Part shown: positions 31,478 through 38,706 of the stretch, one piece after another | Numbering within the stretch: the first letter of the stretch is position 1 | Layout: the number at the start of each line of letters is the position of its first letter | Origin: a virus | Virus record (IMG/VR): IMGVR_UViG_3300023174_000008 | Span: 1-46,288 of that record | DNA length: 46,288 nucleotides | Reading direction: 5' to 3' (one strand) | Translations under genes and position numbers: made by a program | The notes under the pieces: generated by a model | Told to the model about the DNA's origin: nothing | Seen by the model: only the letters and a program-made list of their open reading frames with translations | The model's database searches: none

Positions 31478-31501
31478 AAGAAAAAGCCACCGATTGGTGG
31501 C
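31478..31501 (-). terminator. Terminator of the imm-ncRNA-tRNA transcription unit
   Basis: On the minus strand GCCACC pairs with GGTGGC around AATC and is followed by TTTTTCTTT. Confidence 0.88.
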
Positions 31502-31507
31502 CTCGTG

Positions 31508-31666
31508 TCATTCTTTCTTTTCTAGTCGATTCTTGCCGTAAACGTGTACAACTTTAGTCCCATGCTGCTGTACCACCACACCCTCCTTGCCTTCTCGCGT
31601 GATATAGCTGCCAATGATGTCACCCTCAAAACCATCGTATTCAATCTTTGCTGTTTCGTATTCCAA
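31508..31666 (-). CDS. Small protein (52 aa) after the tRNAs, TTG start
   Basis: AAGGAG is followed by a TTG at 31666; the frame has no ATG. The product EYETAKIEYDGFEGDIIGSY with a second beta half (GVVVQQHGTKVVHVYGKNRL) looks like a small SH3-like barrel. Last gene of the unit. Function unknown. Confidence 0.65.
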   Translation of the reverse strand: MEYETAKIEYDGFEGDIIGSYITREGKEGVVVQQHGTKVVHVYGKNRLEKKE

Positions 31667-31736
31667 TTCAATCTCCTTTGTTAGATAAAGCCTGTCAATT
31701 TGAGCTTCTTAGAGAGGCTTGTCAGGCGTGTTGATT

Positions 31737-31812
31737 TGGTGGCCCACAACTGGATTTGAACCAGCAACCCGCCGATTATGAGTCGGTCGCTCTACCATTG
31801 AGCTACGGGGCC
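31737..31812 (-). tRNA. tRNA-Ile (CAT anticodon, lysidine type)
   Basis: A 76-base cloverleaf with encoded CCA. The acceptor starts GGCCCCG, the D arm is GCTC...GAGC, the anticodon loop is CTCATAA, and the T arm has GGTTCAAATCC. Strong likeness to the bacterial Ile2 tRNA (GGCCCC acceptor, same anticodon loop) makes it the ATA-reading tRNA after TilS modification, not Met. Encoded by a phage, it would help decode ATA. Confidence 0.9.
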
Positions 31813-31817
31813 ATATT

Positions 31818-31891
31818 TGGTGCTCCATGATTGAATCGAACAATCATCACTTGATTACAAGGCAAGTGTTCTACCATTGAACTAATGGAGC
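31818..31891 (-). tRNA. tRNA-Thr (TGT anticodon)
   Basis: A 74-base cloverleaf with CCA encoded. Acceptor GCTCCAT/ATGGAGC, D arm GTTC/GAAC, loop CTTGTAA giving anticodon TGT, T arm GATTG-TTCGATT-CAATC. The last pair of the anticodon stem (C-T) is mismatched. Confidence 0.88.
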
Positions 31892-31897
31892 TTGATT

Positions 31898-31974
31898 TGG
31901 CGCTTCATGCTGGACTCGAACCAGCAACCGACTACTTAGAAGGTAATTGCTCTATCCACTTGAGCTAATGAAGC
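31898..31974 (-). tRNA. tRNA-Arg (TCT anticodon)
   Basis: A 77-base cloverleaf with CCA encoded. Acceptor GCTTCAT/ATGAAGC, D arm GCTC/GAGC, anticodon stem ATTAC/GTAGT with loop CTTCTAA (anticodon TCT), T arm GCTGG/CCAGC. Reads AGA, a codon rare in many gammaproteobacteria but frequent in the accessory nucleases of this phage. Confidence 0.92.
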
Positions 31975-31979
31975 TAAAT

Positions 31980-32445
31980 TAGGTGCCCCGCCTTTTGCGT
32001 TTAGACTATCTACATAGGCAAAAACCCGAGGGCTTTACCAAGTCGTCACTTGGCTTCTTTTATTGCTAGACAAGCCTCCCTGCTATGCATCGCTCAGGCG
32101 TTCACAGTCCAGCTGGTTTTTGCCTTCATCGGAGTCTGGCGATTATTATCTAGCTTGCTGGCGCTACTGTGATGCAGGCACATTTCGCGCTGTAACTTTC
32201 CTGCATTGCTTTGTTGCGATTGGCCGCAACTGTTGATTGCACTGATTGGCAGGTCTAGCGACTCTTCTCTCCCCTGCTACGCCGTAGTATGCTTTTAAGC
32301 TCCATCGCTTAGGCGCAATGCAATCACAGTTGAAGTCTCTTCGCCATTCCTCACGGAATTGCTCAGAGTATTACCAGATATTCCGGCTTGCTAATGTGCT
32401 TAGGTTTACCGGATGATCACCTCCTAACGGTGGGACTTAGATAAC
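31980..32445 (-). ncRNA. Candidate large structured ncRNA beside the phage tRNAs
   Basis: About 470 bases without any plausible ORF lie inside a transcribed unit between a protein gene and three tRNAs. On the minus strand many perfect short stems occur: ATTCC-GTGA-GGAAT with a GNRA loop (about 32345-32359), CATTGC/GCGATG, CTAC-GGC-GTAG, GCAGG/CCTGC, GTTGCG/CGCAAC, ATGCAGG/CCTGCAT and CCAAGT-GACG-ACTTGG. Phage RNAs such as GOLLD and ROOL are large, hairpin-rich and sit next to tRNAs; I cannot tell from sequence alone if this is one of them or new. Confidence 0.55.
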
Positions 32446-32446
32446 A

Positions 32447-32716
32447 TTACTCGAATGCAATCTTTCCGTCAACAACTTCCTCCAACTCCCTGCGAAGCAT
32501 CAGCAGACACCCGATAGGAAAGCTCTGTCTTGCCAAACCAACCATAATCGCCTTGACTCGTGGATGGTTCATCCGTGGCAGCAATCGCGCAACAGTCTTG
32601 CGAATTGCCGTGTTAGGCTTGTTGCGGTGAATCTCTGCCGCAAGCTCTACCGTAACCAACATGCTGAGATAGCACAATGCCTCGTCATCTTTAGCTGTAA
32701 CCTGAGAAATATTCAT
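32447..32716 (-). CDS. Hypothetical helical protein (89 aa)
   Basis: ATG at 32716 overlaps the previous stop and lies seven bases from GGAG. The product (MNISQVTAKDDEALCYLSML, then RLLPRMNHPRVKAIMVGLAR) is helical. Family not recognised. It is the last protein gene before the candidate ncRNA. Confidence 0.72.
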   Translation of the reverse strand: MNISQVTAKDDEALCYLSMLVTVELAAEIHRNKPNTAIRKTVARLLPRMNHPRVKAIMVGLARQSFPIGCLLMLRRELEEVVDGKIAFE

Positions 32717-32799
32717 ACACCACTCCAAACCGCAAGACCGACCATAAAAAGAACAGTTAAAACAACGAACGCTATTACATGAATAAGAAGCTGTCCCAT
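32713..32799 (-). CDS. Single-span membrane peptide (28 aa)
   Basis: The peptide MGQLLIHVIAFVVLTVLFMV continues GLAVWSGV and is nearly all one membrane helix. Start and stop overlap the flanking genes by one to four bases, so it is translationally coupled to the Fis-like and the 89-aa genes. It could assist the Imm-like protein at the membrane, but this is speculation. Confidence 0.65.
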   Translation of the reverse strand: MGQLLIHVIAFVVLTVLFMVGLAVWSGV

Positions 32800-32972
32800 C
32801 ACTTAGCCCACTTCTGAATTGTGCTTCTTCCCGCGCCAAACCGCCTTGCTGCATCTGTCTGGTTTCCGTAAGTTCTTACAAGCATTTGGCTTACCATCTC
32901 GCGCTTTACCTCTACTATGATTTCATTGAAAGTCTTTCCTGAGTTAAGCTGCTCTGCGATGTGTGATTTCAT
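32799..32972 (-). CDS. Fis-like HTH protein (57 aa)
   Basis: The ATG at 32972 overlaps the imm stop (ATGA) and has GGAG nine bases upstream. The C-terminal half MVSQMLVRTYGNQTDAARRF followed by GAGRSTIQKW is a Fis-type helix-turn-helix (HTH_8). It probably regulates transcription or bends DNA; the target is unknown. Confidence 0.78.
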   Translation of the reverse strand: MKSHIAEQLNSGKTFNEIIVEVKREMVSQMLVRTYGNQTDAARRFGAGRSTIQKWAK

Positions 32973-33139
32973 TTTGATACACTCCATACCATCGACGCAA
33001 CCCACCCAATAAAAGTCCAGCCAAGCAGAAGGTTAAGCACGGCGATTGCACCTTGGTTCTTGTGGCCACCTTGAACTGCAATGATTGTTGGTGCGAAATA
33101 AATAACAACTAGAATCACCATCAAAACAAACATTTCCAT
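32969..33139 (-). CDS. imm: T4 Imm-like superinfection immunity membrane protein
   Basis: The 56 residues match the small superinfection-immunity family: a first membrane helix (FVLMVILVVIYFAPTIIAV), the polar GGHKNQGAIAVLNLLLGWTF loop-helix, then IGWVASMVWSV. In T4, Imm blocks DNA entry of later phages at the inner membrane. ATG at 33139 is chosen behind AGGAGATTGAT; the longer frame translates the promoter. First gene of the unit that ends in tRNAs. Confidence 0.88.
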   Translation of the reverse strand: MEMFVLMVILVVIYFAPTIIAVQGGHKNQGAIAVLNLLLGWTFIGWVASMVWSVSK

Positions 33140-33161
33140 ATCAATCTCCTGTGTTGATGTA

Positions 33162-33200
33162 GATACTATTACATCAAACTTAACTTGATGCAATAGTATC
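33162..33200 (-). promoter_or_regulatory. imm promoter embedded in a 16-bp inverted repeat
   Basis: The minus strand reads GATACTATTGCATCAA, a seven-base loop, then TTGATGTAATAGTATC, a 16-bp inverted repeat with one mismatch. It holds TTGCAT, 19 bases, TAGTAT. Promoter and operator appear to be the same element. The hairpin could also end the gene at 33207. Confidence 0.68.
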
Positions 33201-33206
33201 TTTTGG

Positions 33207-33461
33207 TTATTTTTTTGTGAGGCTGCGAATCTTAGCCTTCAACGCCACGATGTCGGCCCTAATTGCCAGTCTATACTCAATGATTTCCTCGTAAGTCTCA
33301 ACCCAGTCATCTTGGCAGCACTCAGCTTGCAGCTTGCACTCTTGGTCGATGTAGTCTTTGTTGTCTCTAGCGTTTCGAATGTCATTGCTGGCGCGATTGT
33401 GGCTGCGATCTAGTGCATTCATCACGATTCGCAGCTCGTGGCTGTTTAGTTCAATCTTCAT
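33207..33461 (-). CDS. Helical hypothetical protein (84 aa)
   Basis: A charged helical protein (HELRIVMNALDRSHNRASND, then ADIVALKAKIRSLTKK) with two cysteines. It follows the antirepressor-like gene in the same operon. Family not recognised. Confidence 0.72.
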   Translation of the reverse strand: MKIELNSHELRIVMNALDRSHNRASNDIRNARDNKDYIDQECKLQAECCQDDWVETYEEIIEYRLAIRADIVALKAKIRSLTKK

Positions 33462-33473
33462 AGTTTCTCATTA

Positions 33474-34223
33474 TCATTTAGATGAGGTGATCGCTAAAAT
33501 TGCTGATGTTTTAGTCTCGTAGAAGTGAGGTTGGACTTGGCGAGGATTATTTGGCGATGTGATGTTCTTTCCATAAAGCAATCCATTGGTGGTAAGCGCC
33601 CAGAACTCCTTCTCTGTGCCACCAGTCGATGGGCGAGTGCGACGCTCAACAATGCCAGCACTTTGCAAAGCCCTGTATGCTGCTTGAACTGATATCCTTG
33701 CATCATTCAATTTCAGCATCTCAGTAAGGGAAACTGTAACTCGACTAGAGCCGTCAGCTGCATCTGATGGAGCGTCAACAGCATAACTTGGGAGGATGCT
33801 TGGGACTCCATATTTGCGCTCTACCTTTTGCAGCATCCCAAGCTTTGAGCTGTTGCTCATGTTGAGCATGCGAGCTGCAACCTCTGCCAGAGCTAGGGCT
33901 TCATTGATAGCTCCGCCACCTGCATTTGATTCTGCCTTTTTCTTAAGTTCTTGCCATGCGTCATAAACCCTAGCTTGCAACTCGTAGCTGTAAGACATTG
34001 CCATGAGGCAAGCCTCGCGCTCAGGCAATAGGAGGATTTCTCTTTCACCTCTTAGGTATTTCTCAAGCTCCCGAAAATTTGGGAGCTTATCGCCAAGCAC
34101 CTTTTTAGCTTTCTCCATGAAATGGCTGTGAGCGTTCTTGGCGTCACCAACACACAAGCGAGCCAAGTCAGCAGAACTCATAACCGCAACGTTGTTTTTG
34201 TAACTAACAGGTAAATTCATCAT
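33474..34223 (-). CDS. Antirepressor-like regulatory protein
   Basis: The N-terminal domain resembles the Rha/antirepressor pattern, with LNFRELEKYLRGE-type context and ILLLPEREACLMAMSYSYEL followed by QARVYDAWQEL. The C-terminal 80 residues (ISVQAAYRALQSAGIVERRT, then EKEFWALTTNGLLYGKNITS) look like the DNA-binding C-terminal half of phage antirepressors. Together with genes at 3099 and 24888 this is the third regulator of the type in a genome without visible CI or integrase. Confidence 0.75.
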   Translation of the reverse strand: MMNLPVSYKNNVAVMSSADLARLCVGDAKNAHSHFMEKAKKVLGDKLPNFRELEKYLRGEREILLLPEREACLMAMSYSYELQARVYDAWQELKKKAESNAGGGAINEALALAEVAARMLNMSNSSKLGMLQKVERKYGVPSILPSYAVDAPSDAADGSSRVTVSLTEMLKLNDARISVQAAYRALQSAGIVERRTRPSTGGTEKEFWALTTNGLLYGKNITSPNNPRQVQPHFYETKTSAILAITSSK

Positions 34224-34258
34224 CTTTATGTTTCCTTACTTTGGCTGTTTGTTGGTGG

Positions 34259-34552
34259 TTACTTAAGAATCCAAACTTCATCAATTTGCCTTGATAGCTG
34301 GCTTTTTATGTCCATAGCCATCTCAATTGAAACATCATTTACATCCTCTTCAGCGAGAAAGCACAGAGGGATTGATACCCATGTATAGGCAACGTCAACG
34401 TATGCGCTGAATGTTACACGCTGGTAATATTCGCAAATTTCATAACAAACAGTAGATGACTGCCTAAAACCGTAAGCGCGTGGTATTTGTGCGCCTATGG
34501 CAATCTTTAGCTTTCTAGCAAAATCAATGCAAGCGCATTCTGACTCGTTCAT
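34259..34552 (-). CDS. Hypothetical protein (97 aa)
   Basis: Starts MNESECACIDFARKLKIAIG and overlaps the upstream gene by four bases. Beta-rich second half (RVTFSAYVDVAYTWVSIPLC). Not recognised. Confidence 0.7.
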   Translation of the reverse strand: MNESECACIDFARKLKIAIGAQIPRAYGFRQSSTVCYEICEYYQRVTFSAYVDVAYTWVSIPLCFLAEEDVNDVSIEMAMDIKSQLSRQIDEVWILK

Positions 34553-35388
34553 GCGTACAGCTCCTTCATGGATTCAAACTCAGCATCAATATCACCAGCA
34601 TTAACTCCGTCAGCGCGTAGCTTTCTAATGATGCTTTCTGCCCATGACTCAAATCGCTCCCAGTCCATTGAGCCGCTGCCGATCCAATCAGCGAACTCAG
34701 CAAAGCGAGCCAGAACTCCAGCGACTGATTTCTGTGCGTGATTACTGATTACATCAGCTCCTGCATGCTGCTTAACTGTGTCAGCACCGCCAGCAAGCGA
34801 CATGACGCACTCAGAAGCATTCCAGCGTACAAGGCCAGCTAGTTCATTGGCAAGGTAACGGCGCAGCGTAGACAACGGCAGGCCGATTATGGAGGCTGCC
34901 AGATTTAACGATTTGATGGATAGACCCTTGCGGCCTTTGCTTGCCGCTCGGTTAATGAATAGATGGATTACTTTTGCGAGTGCTACCGCTGCGTTTACGC
35001 CAATGGTCTTGATTGCAGCGTTTGAGACCTTGATGAAGTCATCGCCAAGAGCCTTGCGGCTGCCGTCAGAGTTAAGCCACAGTCGCTTTGCCTTGTCAGC
35101 AAGGGAGAGTCGGTAGTACCCTAGGCGATTGACGCCGCCGACGCTGTATCTGGTGCGCGACGCCTCAATCCATCCATCGCCGACAAGGTTCTTTATGCAG
35201 GCCGCAGCCTGGCTGTCACTGATGCAAGCGAGTTCAGCGAGCGATACTTGCTTGTCGTCATTGGTTACGCGAGTTGAGCAAAAGCCTTTCTTACCGTGCC
35301 AGTAAGCAATTTGCCCAAGGAAGATTGCAGATGATGCAGTGAGGTTTTCGAGTGCGGACTTGTGGATATAGGTGTACTGATTCTTCAT
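34549..35388 (-). CDS. Winged-helix DNA-binding protein (279 aa)
   Basis: The N-terminal 110 residues look like a winged helix (QVSLAELACISDSQAAACIK, then VGGVNRLGYYRLSLADKAKR), as in phage replication and conjugation regulators. A second HTH-like part follows (GLSIKSLNLAASIIGLPLST then LRRYLANELAG). It is the first gene of the minus-strand operon driven from 35567 and could bind the repeat region directly upstream. The exact family is unknown. Confidence 0.68.
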   Translation of the reverse strand: MKNQYTYIHKSALENLTASSAIFLGQIAYWHGKKGFCSTRVTNDDKQVSLAELACISDSQAAACIKNLVGDGWIEASRTRYSVGGVNRLGYYRLSLADKAKRLWLNSDGSRKALGDDFIKVSNAAIKTIGVNAAVALAKVIHLFINRAASKGRKGLSIKSLNLAASIIGLPLSTLRRYLANELAGLVRWNASECVMSLAGGADTVKQHAGADVISNHAQKSVAGVLARFAEFADWIGSGSMDWERFESWAESIIRKLRADGVNAGDIDAEFESMKELYA

Positions 35389-35463
35389 TTTTCATGCCTC
35401 TAGTGTGCCGGCTTGCAGGCCAGATAACCAATTGTAGCACAACAGATTCACTTTTCAATGGGC

Positions 35464-35503
35464 AAAAAAATGCCTCCCCTGCTGCAACAGTTAACGGGAG
35501 GCA
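35464..35503 (-). terminator. Leader terminator (possible attenuator)
   Basis: On the minus strand TGCCTCCC pairs with GGGAGGCA around a 17-base loop and is followed by TTTTTTTG. It lies between the promoter at 35567-35539 and the first gene at 35388, so it either attenuates that operon or blocks stray transcription. Confidence 0.65.
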
Positions 35504-35538
35504 ATTGTCTTTCAGAGGCACTTAATGAAAGCAAAGCA

Positions 35539-35567
35539 ATAGTAGCAAGCATGATGATCTGCTGCAA
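35539..35567 (-). promoter_or_regulatory. Promoter of the minus-strand regulatory operon
   Basis: Minus strand TTGCAG, 17 bases, TACTAT. It gives a leader of about 150 bases holding the hairpin at 35464-35503. Confidence 0.65.
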
Positions 35568-35800
35568 GCAGTTTTCACTGCAAAGCGCTTTTAACATGGT
35601 CGTCGCCATGCGATGACGTTAGTATTGGGATTATTTATCTTTAAGGTCTTTATAGTGAGACATCGCGTTTTGGCAAAGAAGATTTCATACCCTAGATGGC
35701 GTTTTGGCAAAGCATAACCCAGCATAACCAACCACCATTTTGCTGGCGTCGGGAAGATGGACAACCGTCAAGTTATCCTTGACAGTTAAAACTATTACAA
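35568..35800. other. Divergent intergenic control region with direct repeats
   Basis: No gene is visible. The 14-base word GCGTTTTGGCAAAG occurs at 35665-35678 and 35699-35712, 34 bases apart (about three helical turns). AGCATAACCC is followed by AGCATAACCA at 35712-35731. It is AT-rich around 35630-35660. Such repeats suit regulator binding or a replication origin. Confidence 0.5.
35665..35712 (+). repeat. Pair of 14-base direct repeats
   Basis: GCGTTTTGGCAAAG at 35665-35678 and 35699-35712, same orientation, in the gap between two divergent operons. Confidence 0.75.
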
Positions 35801-35805
35801 ACAGC

Positions 35806-35834
35806 TTGCGCCTGATGATGATGTGTAATAGTAT
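35806..35834 (+). promoter_or_regulatory. TGTAATAGTAT-family promoter for the methyltransferase cassette
   Basis: TTGCGC, 17 bases, TAGTAT. An imperfect mirror of the element, AAACTATTACA, lies at 35789-35799. Leader ends AAGGAG before the ATG at 35859. Confidence 0.7.
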
Positions 35835-35858
35835 TTCAGCTTCAACTAAGGAGATGAA

Positions 35859-37454
35859 ATGAAAACCGAACTCACACTATCAACAGCCACAGGAAGTGGA
35901 TTTTTTGCACCAGTAGATACATCTCTTATTGGTGCGCTAATTACCACTCATAAGCGCATAGCTGCATCCATTGATGCGGTTGATTCGTTTATGCAGAGCG
36001 ATGATTGCAAATCAGCGCTGGGCTACTACCTGAAATCCTGCCGAGAAGACCAAGGCCGCATTGGTCTGAATGTTTCAGGATTGATGCAGAAAGACAAAGC
36101 AATGGCGGCCCTGCATTCTGATTACTGGGACAAGGCTTTGCGCCTGACTGACGTTCTGGAGTGTATGCCACAGGTTCGCCGTGATGAGTGGTACGAGCTA
36201 ATCAAGAAGCACGAAACGCCACCATTCGAGGATGAGGCTGTTTACCTGACGCTGCAAGAGCTGCTCAATTCACGCGAGAAGTTCTTGGCGGAGCGAGTTG
36301 AAGGCATCTTCCGCGCCCTATCTGGAGAGCACGTCACAAACTCACCTGCTGCATTTGGCAAGCGGATGATCCTCTATGTAATGACCAGCTACGGCACCAC
36401 CAATTACACCAATGAAGGTCACATTTCAGACCTTCGCAAAATCATTGCTCGATTCATGGGGCGTGATGAGCCCACTGGGTTAGGTATGACAACCAGAGTC
36501 ATTCAGGCTGGCATGGCTCAAACTGGCGAGTGGCTTTCTATTGATGGTGGCGCCATGCGGATTCGCTGCTACAAGAAAGGCACGGCGCACCTTGAGATCC
36601 ACCACGATATGGCTTGGCGGTTGAATGCCATCCTTGCCACTCTGTATCCATCTGCAATTCCGGCAGAGTTCCGCACAGCGCCGAAGAAGAAGCTGAAGGA
36701 TATCGAGCTGATGCAGAAGCCATTGCCGTTCAAGGTGATCGAGGCTTTGATTGGTGCGACAGAGCACTATGAGATCGAAGATATTGGTTATCGCAAGGTA
36801 AGGCGCACAACTCCAAACTCTCTTGTGCTTAAAACATACGAGATGGATAAATTCATTGTGCGTCAGGCTGGCGCGGTGCTTGAGTCAATCGGAGGGGTAA
36901 AGCAGAAGGCTGGTTACTACCTTTTTGACTATGACCCGAAGCGCATCGTCAACGAGATAATCTCGTCTGGATGCATCCCTGACCATAAGTCACACCAGTT
37001 CTATCCAACGCCGCAAGGGCTTGCAGAGTTGGCCGTTAGTTATGCTGACATTGAAGATGGAATGTCAGTACTGGAGCCTAGCGCAGGTCAAGGCGGAATT
37101 GCAGATTACCTCCCTGCTGGATCAATGCTGATTGAAGTGTCCGCGCTTCACTCCGAAATCCTGAAAGAGAAAGGCCATTCAAATGTGGTGCAAGGTGACT
37201 TTCTAAATCTTTCTCTTGGCAAGTTCGACCGCATAGTCATGAACCCACCATTCAGTTCTGGTCGCTGGCAGGCTCACACTGAGAAGGCGGCTGACCACTT
37301 GGCTGATTGTGGTGTGCTGGTTGCGATAGTTCCAGCTAGCGCTTGGCAGAAGTACACCATCAATGGATTCGACGTTGATTTCATGAGCAAGCATGACGGC
37401 GCATTTGATGGCACTGGTGTTAGCGTCTGCATCATGAGAATCACAAGAAAGTAA
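35859..37454 (+). CDS. DUF4942 protein with N6-adenine methyltransferase domain
   Basis: A 531-residue fusion. The N-terminal ~330 residues match DUF4942 proteins of plasmids and phages. The C-terminal part is a class I methyltransferase: motif I VLEPSAGQGGIADYLP, acidic residue after MLIEVSALHSEIL, and the N6-adenine/amine motif IVMNPPFSSG. It probably methylates phage or host DNA, perhaps against restriction. First gene of a plus-strand cassette ending with dUTPase. Confidence 0.88.
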   Translation: MKTELTLSTATGSGFFAPVDTSLIGALITTHKRIAASIDAVDSFMQSDDCKSALGYYLKSCREDQGRIGLNVSGLMQKDKAMAALHSDYWDKALRLTDVLECMPQVRRDEWYELIKKHETPPFEDEAVYLTLQELLNSREKFLAERVEGIFRALSGEHVTNSPAAFGKRMILYVMTSYGTTNYTNEGHISDLRKIIARFMGRDEPTGLGMTTRVIQAGMAQTGEWLSIDGGAMRIRCYKKGTAHLEIHHDMAWRLNAILATLYPSAIPAEFRTAPKKKLKDIELMQKPLPFKVIEALIGATEHYEIEDIGYRKVRRTTPNSLVLKTYEMDKFIVRQAGAVLESIGGVKQKAGYYLFDYDPKRIVNEIISSGCIPDHKSHQFYPTPQGLAELAVSYADIEDGMSVLEPSAGQGGIADYLPAGSMLIEVSALHSEILKEKGHSNVVQGDFLNLSLGKFDRIVMNPPFSSGRWQAHTEKAADHLADCGVLVAIVPASAWQKYTINGFDVDFMSKHDGAFDGTGVSVCIMRITRK

Positions 37455-37463
37455 ATAAAACCA

Positions 37464-37492
37464 TTGCGCCTCCTAGCGTGGTGTAATAGTAT
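37464..37492 (+). promoter_or_regulatory. TGTAATAGTAT-family promoter
   Basis: TTGCGC (37464-37469), 17 bases, TAGTAT (37487-37492). It starts ten bases after the methyltransferase stop. Confidence 0.7.
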
Positions 37493-37517
37493 TAATCATC
37501 AAACAACGGAGGTGAAT

Positions 37518-37703
37518 GTGAGAGCACGAGACAAGCACGTTAAGCCAGTTCGAGAAGAGGGCTATTACTGGTTGAAATACAGGGGTGAGTGGATGGTCGG
37601 TAAGTGGGATTCTTACAAGTGGTCTCTACCTCGAATCGGAATCTACAAGTACCAGAGCGATATTGATGATGTTGGGCATAGAGTGATGAGGGATTTGAAA
37701 TGA
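37518..37703 (+). CDS. Small hypothetical protein (61 aa), GTG start
   Basis: GTG at 37518 is five bases from GGAGG; the in-frame codons upstream form the promoter. Sequence MRARDKHVKPVREEGYYWLK with RGEWMVGKWDSYKW is tryptophan-rich and basic, like short phage proteins that read as DUF-type beta domains. Unknown role. Confidence 0.72.
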   Translation: MRARDKHVKPVREEGYYWLKYRGEWMVGKWDSYKWSLPRIGIYKYQSDIDDVGHRVMRDLK

Positions 37704-37864
37704 CAATCATAAAAAGCACCTGCGAGGTTTGCGGATGCGAATTCGAGTGGGATGATGACAAGCGACGAGGTATGCCACGGAAGTATTGCAAGCCAGGTGG
37801 AACTTGTGCAGTTAAGATGCATCGTCAACGCAAGAAGCAAAGAATAATGGAGTTAAAGAAATGA
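37700..37864 (+). CDS. Small zinc-finger-like protein (54 aa)
   Basis: ATG overlaps the preceding stop; the stop overlaps the next ATG. CEVCGCEF and YCKPGGTC give a likely four-Cys zinc site followed by a basic helix (KMHRQRKKQRIMELKK). It may bind nucleic acid. Confidence 0.72.
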   Translation: MTIIKSTCEVCGCEFEWDDDKRRGMPRKYCKPGGTCAVKMHRQRKKQRIMELKK

Positions 37865-38706
37865 ACAAGAAAATGACACCTTGCGAGAAGCTTGGTTATA
37901 AGGTTGGCGATAAATTTGAGTTTGTTGGCACTGAACATTTCAAGTTCAATGCTGGAGATTTACTCACTCTCATCCGTGATGATGGCTCGCGATCCTTGCT
38001 TTTTTCTTCTGAATCTGGCGCAGCTTACGTGTATCTTGAAAAAGTCAGAAAGGTATCGGCACTCAAACCAGCCAAGCAAGCTCTGGCTGATGCGATTCAC
38101 CAGAATGGCGGGTGGCGCGATCAAGCAAATTACGCTGTTCAATCAGGATTTAACCTGCGGATTCACTTCACTGATGACGACAAAAAACCAGTTATTAGCG
38201 CGGACAGAGGTTGGCACTGCAGAACTGGATTTATGTTCTTTGGATCAACAAGTCCACTAAAGGCAAAGCTTCCAAACTGGCACCAGTGCATCCTATCTCG
38301 CGAAGAATACTTCACTGCATATCCAGAGCAAGTGGTTAATGTTGAAATGAAATCAGAATCAGAAATGACAACCAAGGTAAGCGACTGGCACAAAAACGGA
38401 GAGCTTCCTCCTGTTGGTGAGGTTTGTGAGATTCAACATAAATGCTGGAACAAAGATCATTTTGATGTGGTGACAATTCTTGCTAAAACTGTTGAATATG
38501 TGATAGTTGGATATTCAACTTTTGAGCAGCATTATTCGATTAAGGACGTGTCGTTTATTCCACTAAAAACAGCGCGAGAGAAGGCGATTGATGAGATTGT
38601 TCTTTTGGCAAACTCAATAGGCTGGAACAGCGAGAAATCAAACGAGATTATCATCGATGTTGCTGGTGCAATATATGATGCTGGCATGTACAATGAGGTT
38701 AAGTGA
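37861..38706 (+). CDS. Hypothetical phage protein (281 aa)
   Basis: Three short modules are visible. The first is an N-terminal beta domain (GDKFEFVGTEHFKFNAGDLL). The second is a middle part (HQNGGWRDQANYAVQSGFNL). The third is a second SH3-like stretch (PPVGEVCEIQHKCWNKDHFD), followed by a C-terminal helix. Such modular proteins are common in phages of enterobacteria, without known function. Confidence 0.72.
   Translation: MNKKMTPCEKLGYKVGDKFEFVGTEHFKFNAGDLLTLIRDDGSRSLLFSSESGAAYVYLEKVRKVSALKPAKQALADAIHQNGGWRDQANYAVQSGFNLRIHFTDDDKKPVISADRGWHCRTGFMFFGSTSPLKAKLPNWHQCILSREEYFTAYPEQVVNVEMKSESEMTTKVSDWHKNGELPPVGEVCEIQHKCWNKDHFDVVTILAKTVEYVIVGYSTFEQHYSIKDVSFIPLKTAREKAIDEIVLLANSIGWNSEKSNEIIIDVAGAIYDAGMYNEVK

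Noticed and set aside
31980-32445. tmRNA, RNase P RNA or group I intron
   Set aside because: No tmRNA tag frame or tRNA-like acceptor, no conserved RNase P core words, and no convincing P3-P7 core or flanking exons in a split gene.
35789-35835. CRISPR-like or iteron array
   Set aside because: Only one mirrored pair is present here, and its spacing and promoter placement fit an operator; no repeat-spacer series occurs anywhere.
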